Assembly (NCBI GenBank): GCA_028873695.1
Contig: JAPPNU010000026.1
Location: 18,500-82,499, forward strand
DNA length: 64,000 nucleotides
Reading direction: 5' to 3'
From: Gemmatimonadota bacterium
Lineage (GTDB): Bacteria; Latescibacterota; UBA2968; GCA-2709665
The position numbers were made by a program, and so were the translations under genes. Within the stretch, counting starts at the first letter, position 1, and every line of letters begins with the position of its first letter. A model generated the notes under the pieces. It had not been told where the DNA came from and made no database searches. It was given only the letters and a program-made list of their open reading frames with translations. This document shows positions 18,547-29,362 of the stretch, in pieces.

Positions 18547-19059
18547 ATGAAAAACGGAAACGGCACGCCATCGGACATTCAATCCGCCATCCTTCAAACA
18601 GGCCTGGGGCAGGTCGAGGTTGCCTGGAACGGGACCCGTCTGGCGTCGGTCCGGCTGGGGGGCTTCGGAAGGGTGGATATCGCGCGTCCCTCGCTGGTTG
18701 ACGGCAGTCCCCCGGATCCGGCGGGGCAGCGCCTCATCGACGCGCTGGCCGGTTACTTTTCCGGTGAGCCGATCGGGTTCCACGATCACCCGGACATGTC
18801 CGGCTATACGGCATTTCAGGGGATGGTCTGGCGGGCGACGCGGGAGATCCCGTATGGCGGGCGGCGGTCTTACGGCGACGTGGCGAATGCCGTCGGGCGC
18901 CCGAAGGCCGCCCGTGCGGTGGGCGCCGCGCTGGGGAAGAACCCGTACGTGATCGTGGTGCCATGCCATCGGGTTGTGGGGGCTTCCGGGGCGTTGACGG
19001 GCTTCGCCTACGGCGGAGAATGGAAAGCCGCGCTGCTGGCGCTGGAGCGAAACGGGTGA
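18547..19059 (+). CDS. Methylated-DNA--[protein]-cysteine S-methyltransferase (Ogt type)
   Basis: 170 residues, the usual Ogt/MGMT length. The alkyl-acceptor is C140 in VVPCHRVVGASGALTGFAYGG, the family motif PCHRVV. RSYGDVANAVGRPKAARAVGAAL is the helix-turn-helix with the Arg finger. It removes O6-alkyl groups from guanine by suicide transfer to the Cys. It is preceded by AAGGAG about ten bases before the ATG. It follows uvrC, so two DNA repair genes are adjacent, and it is 17 bases upstream of the recombinase gene. Confidence 0.93.
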   Translation: MKNGNGTPSDIQSAILQTGLGQVEVAWNGTRLASVRLGGFGRVDIARPSLVDGSPPDPAGQRLIDALAGYFSGEPIGFHDHPDMSGYTAFQGMVWRATREIPYGGRRSYGDVANAVGRPKAARAVGAALGKNPYVIVVPCHRVVGASGALTGFAYGGEWKAALLALERNG

Positions 19060-19076
19060 GAGGGGAGAACGCGGGA

Positions 19077-20015
19077 ATGACGGTCGAGACCGATTTTGAT
19101 ACGGGCGAACAGCGCCTGACGGCAGAGTGGCGCAACGCGCTGCGCGGGTTCATGGATTACATCCACCTGGAGCAGGGTCTGGCCGAGAATACCGTTTCGG
19201 CCTATGCCCGGGACCTGGTACGGTACGCCACGGTTCTGGAGGCGCGGGGCGTAACAACGCCCGTCCACGTGTCTCAGGCGGATGTATCCTCGCTATTGCG
19301 GTTGCTGGGAGAACTCGGCCTGGAAGCGTCCAGCGTGGCGCGAAACCTGACCGCCGTCCGGATGTTTCATCGGTACCTGCAGGCGGAGGGGATGATCGAA
19401 AACGACCCCACCGAGCATATGAAGTCGCCCAAACTGGGCCGGAAACTGCCAGCCGTCCTGAACATATACGAAGTGGAACGCCTGATGATGGAGCCGGACG
19501 TGGAGACGACGCTGGGTCTCCGGGACCGCGCGCTGCTCGAGATGTTGTACGGAGCGGGTCTCCGGGTTTCGGAGCTGATCGGCCTGGAACGAATGCATCT
19601 CCTGTTCGACCTGGAGGTGGTGCGCGTGATCGGCAAGGGCAGCCGGGAGCGGATCGTGCCCATCGGATCGGAAGCCGTGGCGTGGGTCAATCGCTATCTG
19701 ACGGGCCCGCGCGAGGAATTGAGCGGTCCGGCGTCGGGGAGTACGGTTTTCCTGAACTTCCGCGGCGGGGCCATGTCGCGAATGGGTGTGTGGAAGATAC
19801 TGAGGCGCTGCGTTCAGAACGCCGGTATCGTGAAATCGGTAAGCCCGCACACGATGCGCCACTCGTTCGCAACCCATCTGCTGGAGGGTGGCGCCGACCT
19901 CCGGGCCGTGCAGGAAATGCTGGGGCACGTGGACATCTCGACAACGCAGATCTACACCCACGTCGACCGTGAATACCTGAAGGAAGTCCACCGCAGCTTT
20001 CATCCCAGGGCATGA
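19077..20015 (+). CDS. Tyrosine recombinase XerC/XerD
   Basis: 312 residues from ATG 19077. An N-terminal SAM-like DNA-binding domain (about 18-105) is followed by the catalytic domain with all six active-site residues visible: R163 (GAGLRVSEL), K187 (GKGSRER), H258 and R261 (HTMRHSFATHLLEGG), H284 (LGHVDIS) and Y293 (TQIYTHV). Size and motifs match the chromosome-dimer resolvases rather than phage integrases; XerC and XerD cannot be told apart here. An AGGGGAG stretch lies before the start. No dif-like site was found nearby. Confidence 0.93.
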   Translation: MTVETDFDTGEQRLTAEWRNALRGFMDYIHLEQGLAENTVSAYARDLVRYATVLEARGVTTPVHVSQADVSSLLRLLGELGLEASSVARNLTAVRMFHRYLQAEGMIENDPTEHMKSPKLGRKLPAVLNIYEVERLMMEPDVETTLGLRDRALLEMLYGAGLRVSELIGLERMHLLFDLEVVRVIGKGSRERIVPIGSEAVAWVNRYLTGPREELSGPASGSTVFLNFRGGAMSRMGVWKILRRCVQNAGIVKSVSPHTMRHSFATHLLEGGADLRAVQEMLGHVDISTTQIYTHVDREYLKEVHRSFHPRA

Positions 20016-20556
20016 GAAGGAAAAAGGAAAAAGGAAGAAGGAAAAAGGAAAAAGGTAGAAAAGCGGGGAGACGGAAGCCGGTAGGAGAAATGCGGGAAGA
20101 GGTCTCGCTTTCCGATAGCCATTCGGTTATCGAAAGCGACGGCTCTTGCGAGTACTTCCAGAGCAGGGCGCGTTGTTCCGTCCCGCACCGATTTACGTTT
20201 TCCTCCCGGGTTGGCAGGCCGGCGTTTCGGGTGAATCCTGTGAGGGTATTCGCGCCAAACATAAGGCAGGCCCCGCGCCCAGTGGCGACTATTCCAAAGG
20301 CGGTTAGACGGTAGAGGGAAGCCGGTAGAAGAAATCCTTGCCCGCTATTTCATTCCTTCTTGCCTCCGCCACGAAAAGGAAACGCACAAGGCAGGCAATC
20401 TCTACCCTCTTCCGTCTACCCTGATTATCTTTTTGCCTTCGTGTCTCCGTGTGAGGCCGGTTTTCCTGCCTTTTCTCCCTCTTTCCTTTAGGAGAGAGGT
20501 CTGCGGGGGTGGGAGGAGCGGTCGCCTTTCTTAACCCCATTCAGACGTTTACAACC
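20016..20556. repeat. Intergenic repeats (purine tract, P6, P1, P5, P2)
   Basis: Between the recombinase and kinase genes lie a GGAAAAAGGAAGAAGG tract (20014-20060), a P6 unit (about 20100-20298), a P1 element (about 20300-20427), P5 (20430-20463) and P2 (20466-20505). About 50 bases remain as leader for the kinase gene. No gene is seen. Confidence 0.75.
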
Positions 20557-21645
20557 ATGAAAAAGACATTCACCGACCTCAGCGAACACTTACAGGCGGT
20601 CGAAATCCTGTCTTCCGCGCCCTGCCGGCTGGACGTTGGCGGCACGTGGGACCTCAAGTGCTTCGCGCTGCCCTACGCCAGCCTGAATCCCGCCACCACC
20701 AACATCGCCATTTCCGCGCGCACCGGCATTCGCCTCAAAGCCTGCGAACCGGGCTGCGTCCGGATTCTGGATGAATTTCACCGCGAGACGTTTCCCGCGG
20801 ACGCGCCCGACATGACGGGCCATTTCGGACTTCTGTTCGCGATAGCGGCCCATTTCGCGTTGGGAGGCGTCGAAATCGAAATCTCGTACGGCTGCCCGCC
20901 CCGCAGCGGCGTGGGCGGGTCCGGCACGCTCTCGGTGGCCCTGGCCGGGGCTCTGGCTTGCGCAAGAGAACGGGTTGGAGGCGAGCGTCTCTCGCGGGAG
21001 GAAATCGTGGAGATCGTCTACAATATCGAAGACGGCCTCCGGTTCTCCTATACCGGCCTGCAGGACCAGTGCGCTGCCGCGTACGGGGGCGTAAACACCT
21101 GGCGGTGGACCTACGGAAACCCGGGTGGAAAGTTTCTCAGGACGGCGATTCTCCCGCCTGACCAGTACGCCGCCCTCAGTGACCGGCTACTGATCGCCTA
21201 CATTGGCAAACCGCATGATTCCAACGACGTCAACAGCCGGCAGGTCGAGGACTTCCTGGCGGGTCGGCATCGCAACCGGTGGTTTCGCGTCAATGAAATT
21301 GCGACGGAATTCGCCGAGGCGCTGAAACGGACTGACTGGGAGGCCGCGGGCAGGTTGTTGGACGAGGAAACCGCGATACGGTGCGCGATTGTGCCGGCCC
21401 GGATGACCGTGCTCGGGGAAGCGCTTCAGGCCGTCTGCGCGGAATTCGGAGCGGGTTTCGCCACGGCGGGCAGCGGTAACGGCGGCTGCGTGTGGGCGCT
21501 TGCGCCGCAAGCCGATGTCATACCCGGACTCTCGGCCGCCTGGTGCGAAGTATTGTCCGCTGTGCCCACGGCGCGGATCCTTCCCGCCACGGTCGATCCC
21601 GCCGGCCTGAAGGTGAAGCAGGTTTCACCGGGATGCACCACGTGA
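20557..21645 (+). CDS. GHMP-family sugar kinase (heptose-7-phosphate kinase / galactokinase-like)
   Basis: 362 residues from ATG 20557. The N-terminal strand SAPCRLDVGGTWDL resembles the APxRIDLAGGWTD motif of HddA-type D-glycero-D-manno-heptose 7-phosphate kinases and fucokinases. The GHMP P-loop is PPRSGVGGSGTLSVALAGAL, and GAGFATAGSGNGGCVWAL is the C-terminal glycine-rich motif 3. It should phosphorylate a sugar with ATP. The presence of an HldE-type nucleotidyltransferase at 10.2 kb makes a heptose pathway plausible, but this is inference. Its 3' end overlaps the next gene by 13 bases. Confidence 0.78.
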   Translation: MKKTFTDLSEHLQAVEILSSAPCRLDVGGTWDLKCFALPYASLNPATTNIAISARTGIRLKACEPGCVRILDEFHRETFPADAPDMTGHFGLLFAIAAHFALGGVEIEISYGCPPRSGVGGSGTLSVALAGALACARERVGGERLSREEIVEIVYNIEDGLRFSYTGLQDQCAAAYGGVNTWRWTYGNPGGKFLRTAILPPDQYAALSDRLLIAYIGKPHDSNDVNSRQVEDFLAGRHRNRWFRVNEIATEFAEALKRTDWEAAGRLLDEETAIRCAIVPARMTVLGEALQAVCAEFGAGFATAGSGNGGCVWALAPQADVIPGLSAAWCEVLSAVPTARILPATVDPAGLKVKQVSPGCTT

Positions 21646-22370
21646 ACACGCGTTCTGACACAACCTCACGGAAAAACCTGCTTTCCATCATGATTCCCGT
21701 CTACAACGAGGCGAATACGCTTGGCGCCGTGATCGACCGCGTCAGGGCCGTGCCGATTCAGGAAGGCATAGACAGGGAAATCATCGTGGTGGATGACGGC
21801 TCCACCGACGGGACCCTGGCCATTCTCGATAACCTGGATGATCACGGAATCAGGGTGGTCCGCCATCCCACGAACAGGGGAAAGGGCGCGGCGGTGAGAA
21901 CGGCGCTGGCGCATGCAACCGGAGATTGGGTCCTTATTCAGGATGCCGACCTGGAATACGCGCCGGAAGACTACCCCGATCTGATCGCCCCCTTTCTGCG
22001 TGACCCTTCGATTGTCGCGGTGTTCGGTTCGCGGTTTATGGGCCGCATCGAGGGCATGAAGCCGGCGAACTTCGTCGCCAACAAGCTGCTCACCTGGTTT
22101 ACGAATATTCTTTTCCTTACCCGGATCACGGACCTGTGTACCGGTTATAAACTCTACCGGACCGATACCGTGCGAGAGATTCCGCTGGTGCGGGACGGCT
22201 TCGACCTGGAACACGAACTCACGGCCAAGCTCCTGAAGCGAGGCTGCCGGATCGTTGACGTCCCGATTACGTACACGGGGCGGGACGTGAGCGCCGGCAA
22301 GAAGGTCCGCTGGACCGACTTCTTCATCAATATCAAGACCCTCCTCAAATACCGCTTCACCGGAATATAG
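21633..22370 (+). CDS. GT2 family glycosyltransferase (dolichyl/undecaprenyl-phosphate sugar synthase-like)
   Basis: 245 residues from ATG 21633. GT-A motifs: SIMIPVYNEANTLGAVIDRV, VVDDGSTDGT, QDADLEY (the D-x-D metal site) and GSRF. The closing DLCTGYKLYRTD ... FDLEHELTAKLLKRG ... VPITYTGRDVSAGKKVRW is the signature of DPM1-like enzymes that load a sugar on a polyprenyl phosphate. The next gene is a GT39-like membrane transferase, which uses such lipid-linked sugars, so the pair makes functional sense. The start overlaps the kinase gene by 13 bases. Confidence 0.88.
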   Translation: MHHVNTRSDTTSRKNLLSIMIPVYNEANTLGAVIDRVRAVPIQEGIDREIIVVDDGSTDGTLAILDNLDDHGIRVVRHPTNRGKGAAVRTALAHATGDWVLIQDADLEYAPEDYPDLIAPFLRDPSIVAVFGSRFMGRIEGMKPANFVANKLLTWFTNILFLTRITDLCTGYKLYRTDTVREIPLVRDGFDLEHELTAKLLKRGCRIVDVPITYTGRDVSAGKKVRWTDFFINIKTLLKYRFTGI

Positions 22371-22372
22371 TC

Positions 22373-24121
22373 GTGCCGCGTCTCAGTCTCATCATTCCGT
22401 ATTGTCTGGTAATCTTGCTGGTCTTTCAGTGTTATCACCGGCTCAGCCTTGCCACGGCCGTGCCTATCCTGGCGTGTTCGCTGGTGATTCTGTGTGTCGC
22501 CGCACTTGCCGCCTTCCGTCAGGTACCCAAACACTGGGCTATGCGCGGGGCATTGGCGGGTTCCCTTGCCATCTGCGGCCTGTACCTCCTCACCTGCAAC
22601 GAATGGGTGGAGATTATCGGCGATAATATCGCGTACATCAGGGACGCCAGGCGTCTGGTTCAGGGCAAAGAAGTGCTGGACAGCCAGTACGGCCTTGGCG
22701 TAAAGACTCTGCTGATGCCGGCTGTCATTCTGTTTCCCGACAGCGTGCCCGCGCTCAAGGTCACGATCGCGGTTTCGGGCTTCCTCTTCCCGTTCTGCAC
22801 GTTCCTGGTCTTCCGCGAATTTGTCGACAATAACCGCGCGCTTCTGATGGCCCTGATCTCGGGCGCCTTCTGGCTGCCGGTGCGGTATTCCAACGTCGTC
22901 ACGGCTGACATGCCCTTCCCGGCCTTCTCGATGTTGGCCCTGTGGGTTATCCTTCAGTATCTCAAGCGACCGGGGATTTCGTGGAAGTGGATGGCCGCCG
23001 CCGCCTGCGCCGCGGGCTGGGCGTACCACGTAAAGTCGCCGTCCATATACCTGGTGATCGCGGCCACCATCTACCTCGCGCTTCGAAAGGAGGTCAAAAA
23101 GCCCCTGCTTCTCGTTGCATGCGCCTCCGTATGGGTCCTGCCCTGGGTAATTTACCTGAAGGTCCACTTTCCTGAATCCCAGGGCTACCTGGGAATGATC
23201 CACCAGATCGCCAGGGGAGCCTATATTCCGGAGGGCGAAGCGGGTTCTTTCTGGCAGAATTTCTTCTATTACATCTTCAACAAAAACCCGGCCGGCTATC
23301 TGAAAAACCTGGAACACTTCCTTTTGCCCGGAGACGTGATGCGCCAGTTGCCGATTTCCGCAAGTTGGCGCCCCATCGGCTGGCTGGTCCTGATCCTGAC
23401 CGGCATCGGCTTTATCTTCGGGATAAGACCTGCGAACAAAAGACCCCTCTCGCTCCTGCGGAGCCTGGAGGTCCATGATTGGTACTTCCTGGGTTACGTT
23501 GCCACGCTTTTCGTTCTGCCCGGTTCTCCGGATCGATATCTCCTTCCGGTCCTGCCTTTCATCGTCTTCTACATTTTCAAGGGCGTGGAGAGGATTTGCG
23601 ATCGCTTTCCGGAGTCCATCTCACCGTCCAGACGGTCTTCACGCAATCGGCCACGTGGACGATTCGCGGCCGTATTTCAGCGTCGGGTATGGGTCAGGCA
23701 CAGTCCCGTGTTTCTGGCATGCTTATTTCTGCTGCCGTCTCTATTCGTCGATTTTGGGACCGTACGAGCGCGCCGGATGACGCCGGGCTATGGGAAGTAC
23801 TGGAAGACGTACTACGAGGCCAGCGTCTGGATGAGGGACAATACCCCTGCACAAAGCCGGGTCACCACGCGGAAGCCGGGCCTTGTCTGGTTCTGGTCCG
23901 GGCGGGAGACGAATGGCTACCCTCGCATCGAGGATCCGGAGGAAGCCCTCCGGGTACTGAAGAAATACGACTACATTCTTCTGGACAACATCCCGTTCTT
24001 CAAAGAAAAATTGTTGTATATCATACCCGCCATAAAGGCGTACCCAAAACGCTTCACGGTGGTACACACCACGAAAGATCCGAAGACATACGTGATTAAA
24101 ATCAACAGGAACGGCCCGTAA
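22373..24121 (+). CDS. GT39/ArnT-like membrane glycosyltransferase
   Basis: 582 residues starting at GTG 22373, two bases after the previous stop. About ten hydrophobic helices precede a C-terminal periplasmic domain. The first periplasmic loop contains EIIGDNIAYIRDARRLVQGKEV, matching the D-x-x-Y-x-x-x-A pattern of GT39/PMT (GT-C) transferases, and GSPDRYLLPVLPFI is the usual late motif. Such enzymes transfer sugars from polyprenyl phosphate to protein, lipid or glycan on the outer face of the inner membrane. The stop codon lies within the loop of the transcription terminator. Confidence 0.82.
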   Translation: MPRLSLIIPYCLVILLVFQCYHRLSLATAVPILACSLVILCVAALAAFRQVPKHWAMRGALAGSLAICGLYLLTCNEWVEIIGDNIAYIRDARRLVQGKEVLDSQYGLGVKTLLMPAVILFPDSVPALKVTIAVSGFLFPFCTFLVFREFVDNNRALLMALISGAFWLPVRYSNVVTADMPFPAFSMLALWVILQYLKRPGISWKWMAAAACAAGWAYHVKSPSIYLVIAATIYLALRKEVKKPLLLVACASVWVLPWVIYLKVHFPESQGYLGMIHQIARGAYIPEGEAGSFWQNFFYYIFNKNPAGYLKNLEHFLLPGDVMRQLPISASWRPIGWLVLILTGIGFIFGIRPANKRPLSLLRSLEVHDWYFLGYVATLFVLPGSPDRYLLPVLPFIVFYIFKGVERICDRFPESISPSRRSSRNRPRGRFAAVFQRRVWVRHSPVFLACLFLLPSLFVDFGTVRARRMTPGYGKYWKTYYEASVWMRDNTPAQSRVTTRKPGLVWFWSGRETNGYPRIEDPEEALRVLKKYDYILLDNIPFFKEKLLYIIPAIKAYPKRFTVVHTTKDPKTYVIKINRNGP

Positions 24122-24138
24122 AAACGGGCCGTTTTCGT
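24110..24138 (+). terminator. Rho-independent terminator of the kinase-GT2-GT39 operon
   Basis: A ten-base stem AACGGCCCGT / ACGGGCCGTT with a four-A loop, followed by TTTT and CG. The TAA stop of the GT39 gene overlaps the loop. Confidence 0.85.
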
Positions 24139-24551
24139 ACGGCGCCGACCTGGCCCTCGGAACGCCGTTGTTGCATTTGTCGGGGCAACCCTTGTGGTTG
24201 CCCGCCTTTTCGCCGTCCCGGTTTTCTTTGTGTCCTCTGTGCCTTCGTGTCTCCGTGTGAGGCCGGGTTTCTTGCCTTTCTCCCTCTCTCCCGGTGGGAG
24301 AGAGGGCCGGGGAGAGAGGTCTGCGTGGCGAAGGAAGAAGGAAAAAGGAAGAAGGAAGAAACAGCGATAACTATGATTTTAGCCACTTCTGCTATGGGAC
24401 TCTCGCAAGATTCAAGTGGAAGAGGATTGCTGAGGAGAGTGGAAAGCCGGTGGCATGCGGTGTCGTCTCCCCTCTCCCGTCTTCCGTCTCCCCGCTTCTT
24501 GGAGCAACCCCCTGGAGCGAGGGCATCCTGCCCTCGACGGCAAATTCGTTG
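24139..24551. repeat. Intergenic repeats P4, P5, P2, P7, P3
   Basis: In order: P4 (24181-24206), P5 (24228-24270), P2 (24277-24325), a purine tract with P7 (24333-24497) and P3 (24511-24537). The last 15 bases adjoin the 3' end of the toxin gene. No gene is seen. Confidence 0.78.
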
Positions 24552-25001
24552 TCAAAGGTCGATTTCTCTGATTCTTCGATCCCTGTAGACAAGGGCAATG
24601 AATGGAGGGGTGTGATGCTGGGCGAACTCTACGATTCGTTTCAATGCATTGAGGATGATTCGCGCAAGTTCTCTGGATGGGACATTTTTCGCGGTTATTG
24701 CGAAGAATGAAGCACCGGAGTCCCTGATGGCCTGCCTTTCGACGTCGTTAGACCTGATTTTCAGGTCTCGAGACAATATCAGCCAACCGCGTTCGCCGAT
24801 TTCGCTCAGCCATTTGGCGTCCGATACCTCTCCCACCCTGTCGAATTCAGGATATTCGTCCATGTGAGAATGGACGACGAGGCCCAGATCGCGTGTGATC
24901 TGGGCCTCGCGCAGTTCTCGCAACAAAACGCTGCTCGCCAGGTTGCGGTCAATAAATATGTGTATAGAGGATTCATGCGGCCCGGCTGATCGCGGACTCA
25001 T
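24552..25001 (-). CDS. PIN-like toxin (DUF5615/VapC45-type)
   Basis: 149 residues. The acidic residues expected of a PIN-like RNase are at FIDRNL (Asp near residue 18), HMDEYPEFD, VSDAKWLSEIGERGWLILSRDLKIRS, and the last strands SFFAITAKNV. This layout matches the small PIN-like proteins paired with DUF433 antitoxins. It overlaps the antitoxin by 29 bases, the classic order antitoxin then toxin. ATG 25001 is the only early ATG in frame. Activity is inferred; the target RNA is unknown. Confidence 0.72.
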   Translation of the reverse strand: MSPRSAGPHESSIHIFIDRNLASSVLLRELREAQITRDLGLVVHSHMDEYPEFDRVGEVSDAKWLSEIGERGWLILSRDLKIRSNDVERQAIRDSGASFFAITAKNVPSRELARIILNALKRIVEFAQHHTPPFIALVYRDRRIREIDL

Positions 25002-25650
25002 ACCTCAATACTTCCTCGATCTGAACGGGTGTGAGACGATAATCCTTGCACATTTCGCTGAGAGTGTCTCCCGCAACAAATCTGTCGTAAACAACCTCGG
25101 TGGCTACCCCGATACCAGCGATGGAGGGGCGACCGAACGATACGTACGGGCTGATTAGTACCGTGCGTTTTTCCGCCCGCTTCGGATTTACTTCCGGGTC
25201 GACGGTGAAGGGATGAAGACGCACGGGGCCGATCTCATCGCGGTCGATGCGTTGCAGGTAAACCTGGATAAGTTCGCCGACCTCTATCTGGCTACCCTGG
25301 TTGAGATTGAATAGCTGGCCGAGTTTCTCAACCAACAGGTACTTTCCATCGGTGAAGAATTCTTCGGTTGCCAGCGGGTACCCAACGTCGGGCCACTGAT
25401 GTCGCAATTCGTCCATGGCAATTCGAATGCGCTGCATCGAAAGCCCGAATCTCCCCCGAAGCGCGGACAGAACATGGGCCTCAACAAGATTCAAAAAGGA
25501 AAGCTGAATCCGCTGTGCAGCGGGCGGTCTCAGCAGTCGGTTGCCCTTCAGCCAGACGCTGAGCGTCCCGGGGTGCATCCTGAGAAAACGCGCAGCCTCA
25601 GCCACCTGATAAGTGGCTAATGTCCTATATTTGGGATCAAGGTTGTTCAT
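24973..25650 (-). CDS. DUF433-domain antitoxin with N-terminal helix-turn-helix
   Basis: 225 residues from ATG 25650; a TTG nine codons earlier is also open. The N-terminal region TYQVAEAARFLRMHPGTLSVWL is a MerR/Xre-like helix-turn-helix, and the C-terminus RPSIAGIGVATEVVYDRFVAGDTLSEMCKDYRLTPVQIEEVLRYE is a DUF433 domain, which is known as the antitoxin module for PIN-like toxins. It precedes and overlaps the toxin, so the two should be made together and the pair is likely autoregulated. Function as a TA module is from family knowledge. Confidence 0.78.
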   Translation of the reverse strand: MNNLDPKYRTLATYQVAEAARFLRMHPGTLSVWLKGNRLLRPPAAQRIQLSFLNLVEAHVLSALRGRFGLSMQRIRIAMDELRHQWPDVGYPLATEEFFTDGKYLLVEKLGQLFNLNQGSQIEVGELIQVYLQRIDRDEIGPVRLHPFTVDPEVNPKRAEKRTVLISPYVSFGRPSIAGIGVATEVVYDRFVAGDTLSEMCKDYRLTPVQIEEVLRYESAISRAA

Positions 25651-25748
25651 TTCAGAGAGCCCCGTGGGAGTTGTCAATCCGTCATTGCCGTTCTGCCGTC
25701 AGAGGCACTATGGATCTTCCTGCCATATAATCTGCCGCGATTGCCGTT

Positions 25749-27206
25749 CTACTCAGGAATCCTCATGGTCAAAAACAGATGGTACGTCCCCCGCCGGACG
25801 AAAAAGGCGGCGTTACGGCCCTTTTCGAGCGCGGCCAGAGACGCCTTGAATTCGGCTACGGATCCCATTTCCCGTTCGAAGCTCCCCTGCCGGACCTTGA
25901 AGATGATGTCGCCCCGTTGGAACCGCGCCCGTGCCGCACGGCTTCCCTGGACCACTTCCGTCACGAGAATGCCCTCCATTCCGGCTTCCAGGCTCCATCT
26001 TCCCTCGATTTCAGGGGTGATGTTGCTCACGCTCAGACCATGAAGCTCGGCCTGACCGGCCTGCGTCCTGGCGGAGGCAACGTCGCCGATCTGCGCGGGC
26101 TTTTCTCCCAGTTTGACCGGGAGGGTGATCGTCCTGTTTTTTCGTCTGATTTCCAATGCAACGGTTTCGCCCGGATGTTTTCGAGCAATCAGGCTCTGGA
26201 CCTGGTTGGGCTGATTGACCGGCCTCCTGTCGATGCTCAATATGATATCTTCATTCTTGAGACCGGCGGCATCGGCGGGCGTATCCGGGAACACGTTCGC
26301 GATGAGTACGCCACGGGGGCCGTCCAGGCCGAACGCGTCTGCGAGCGACGCATCGACGCTTCTAAGGTTGATGCCCAGAAAGCCCCGGCGGACCCGGCCA
26401 TGGGTAATGATGTCGTCCATCACCTTCCTGGCCAGGTTGATCGGAATCGCGAATCCGTACCCGACAAAACCCCCGGTACCCGATGCGATGGCCGTGTTCA
26501 CGCCGATGACTTCCCCGTCGAGGTTGATCAGCGCGCCCCCCGAGTTACCGGGATTGATGGCTGCGTCGGTCTGGATGAAATCCTCAATGGCGAACCCCGA
26601 ACGGTCCGAAATGACGTTCAGGTTTCGGCCCAGGGCGCTGACGATGCCCGAGGTGACCGTGGACCGCAGGTCCAACGGTGCGCCGACCGCCATGACCCAC
26701 TCACCGATCTGGACCCCGTCGGAGTCGCCCACCGGCGCAGACGCAAGGCCTTCGGCATCGACTTTGATGACCGCCACGTCCGTGAGCGAGTCGGTGCCGA
26801 CAAGACGCGCATCGAACTCCTGGTTGTCATTGAGGATCACCGTAATCTCGTCCGCGCTCCCCGCCACGTGATGGTTGGTCAGGATGTACCCGTCCGCGGT
26901 CATGATGATTCCGGAGCCGAGTCCGGGACGTTCGCGTCTCTCGCGACGCGGCATCCGGAAGAAGCGACGGAAGTTTTCCGGTACTTCCCTGCTGAGTTCG
27001 CTGCTGCTGACCGTCTCTCTGGTACTGATGGTGACGACTGTCGGCGTCACCCGTTCGGCAATGCCGGTAAATGCCTTGTTGAGGTTCCGAAGCTGCTCCA
27101 TGGCCTGGTCTTCGGATGCGAATGCCGGCGTGGCGAACGCACCGGCGGCGATGAGCAGGCCCGTGAGCAGCGCGAACCGACGAAAGCGGACGGATTGAAT
27201 CGACAT
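25749..27206 (-). CDS. HtrA/DegP-type periplasmic serine protease
   Basis: 485 residues. A signal peptide (about 1-30, ending AFA) is followed by the trypsin-like domain with catalytic H113 (TNHHVAG), D143 (LTDVAVIKV) and S222 (NPGNSGGAL). Two PDZ domains follow: about 275-365 (GFLGINLRSVD ... GLKNEDIILSIDRRPV) and about 390-480 (GILVTEVVQGSRAARARFQRGDIIFKV). It acts in the periplasm as a stress protease and chaperone. RBS is GGAAAGGGG ten bases upstream. It lies downstream of the NtrC-like gene, separated by a P1 element. Confidence 0.94.
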   Translation of the reverse strand: MSIQSVRFRRFALLTGLLIAAGAFATPAFASEDQAMEQLRNLNKAFTGIAERVTPTVVTISTRETVSSSELSREVPENFRRFFRMPRRERRERPGLGSGIIMTADGYILTNHHVAGSADEITVILNDNQEFDARLVGTDSLTDVAVIKVDAEGLASAPVGDSDGVQIGEWVMAVGAPLDLRSTVTSGIVSALGRNLNVISDRSGFAIEDFIQTDAAINPGNSGGALINLDGEVIGVNTAIASGTGGFVGYGFAIPINLARKVMDDIITHGRVRRGFLGINLRSVDASLADAFGLDGPRGVLIANVFPDTPADAAGLKNEDIILSIDRRPVNQPNQVQSLIARKHPGETVALEIRRKNRTITLPVKLGEKPAQIGDVASARTQAGQAELHGLSVSNITPEIEGRWSLEAGMEGILVTEVVQGSRAARARFQRGDIIFKVRQGSFEREMGSVAEFKASLAALEKGRNAAFFVRRGTYHLFLTMRIPE

Positions 27207-27507
27207 CTGGAAGTGCCCCTTTCCTTTGGTTTCTGATTGACTCGACGTTTCGATGATGACATCCGGGTTTACGGGTGTTTAGACCTTGAAGCAGGGGCAA
27301 AGGTTCCGAAAATCGGGGAGCCGGTAGAGGTGAGAGGGTAGGCGGTAGAAGAGATCCTTGCCCGACGTCTAATTCCTCATTGCCTTCGGCACGAGAGGAA
27401 GCCTCACAGGGCAGGAAGTCTCTAACCTCTCCCGGCTTACGTCTCACCAAATGGTGGGGCGGGGTGTGGTCCTCTCCCCTCTCCCGTCTTGCGTCTACCC
27501 GCTCTTT
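27207..27507. repeat. Leader of htrA-like gene and a long P1 element
   Basis: 27207-27310 is the leader of the protease gene on the minus strand. A long P1 copy (about 27316-27504) with a duplicated arm and the extra TGGTGGGGCGGGGTGTGG segment follows and abuts the stop codon of the NtrC-like gene. No gene is seen. Confidence 0.75.
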
Positions 27508-29055
<1,548 letters not shown>

Positions 29056-29362
29056 CGCGTTTGGTTGGGTAAATCGGGTTCGTTTTTCAAAAACTCCGGT
29101 CTTTCACCGCTATCCGGAGCGAGGGCATCCTGCCCTCGAACTTAACGCCACCTACCATTTTCCACCTCAAGCGCCAATTGCTCTCCTGACATCCGAAACC
29201 ACATCCGGATTGCCTGACCAACGACCCCTCCCATTCCCTGTCGAGGGCAGGATGCCCTCGCTCCTGGGAAAGGCATCGGGCTCAATGGGACCGGATGGGC
29301 ACAATTAGGGTCGCTGGAAAATGCACTCTGTTCCCGGGCAGCAGTGGTTTTTTGCAAAAGGT
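29056..29362. repeat. Two P3 palindromes in an intergenic gap
   Basis: Two P3 copies in opposite orientation (29114-29141 and 29240-29270) flank about 100 bases. They could pair to form a larger inverted structure. The remainder, 29271-29362, shows no feature. No gene is seen. Confidence 0.7.
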
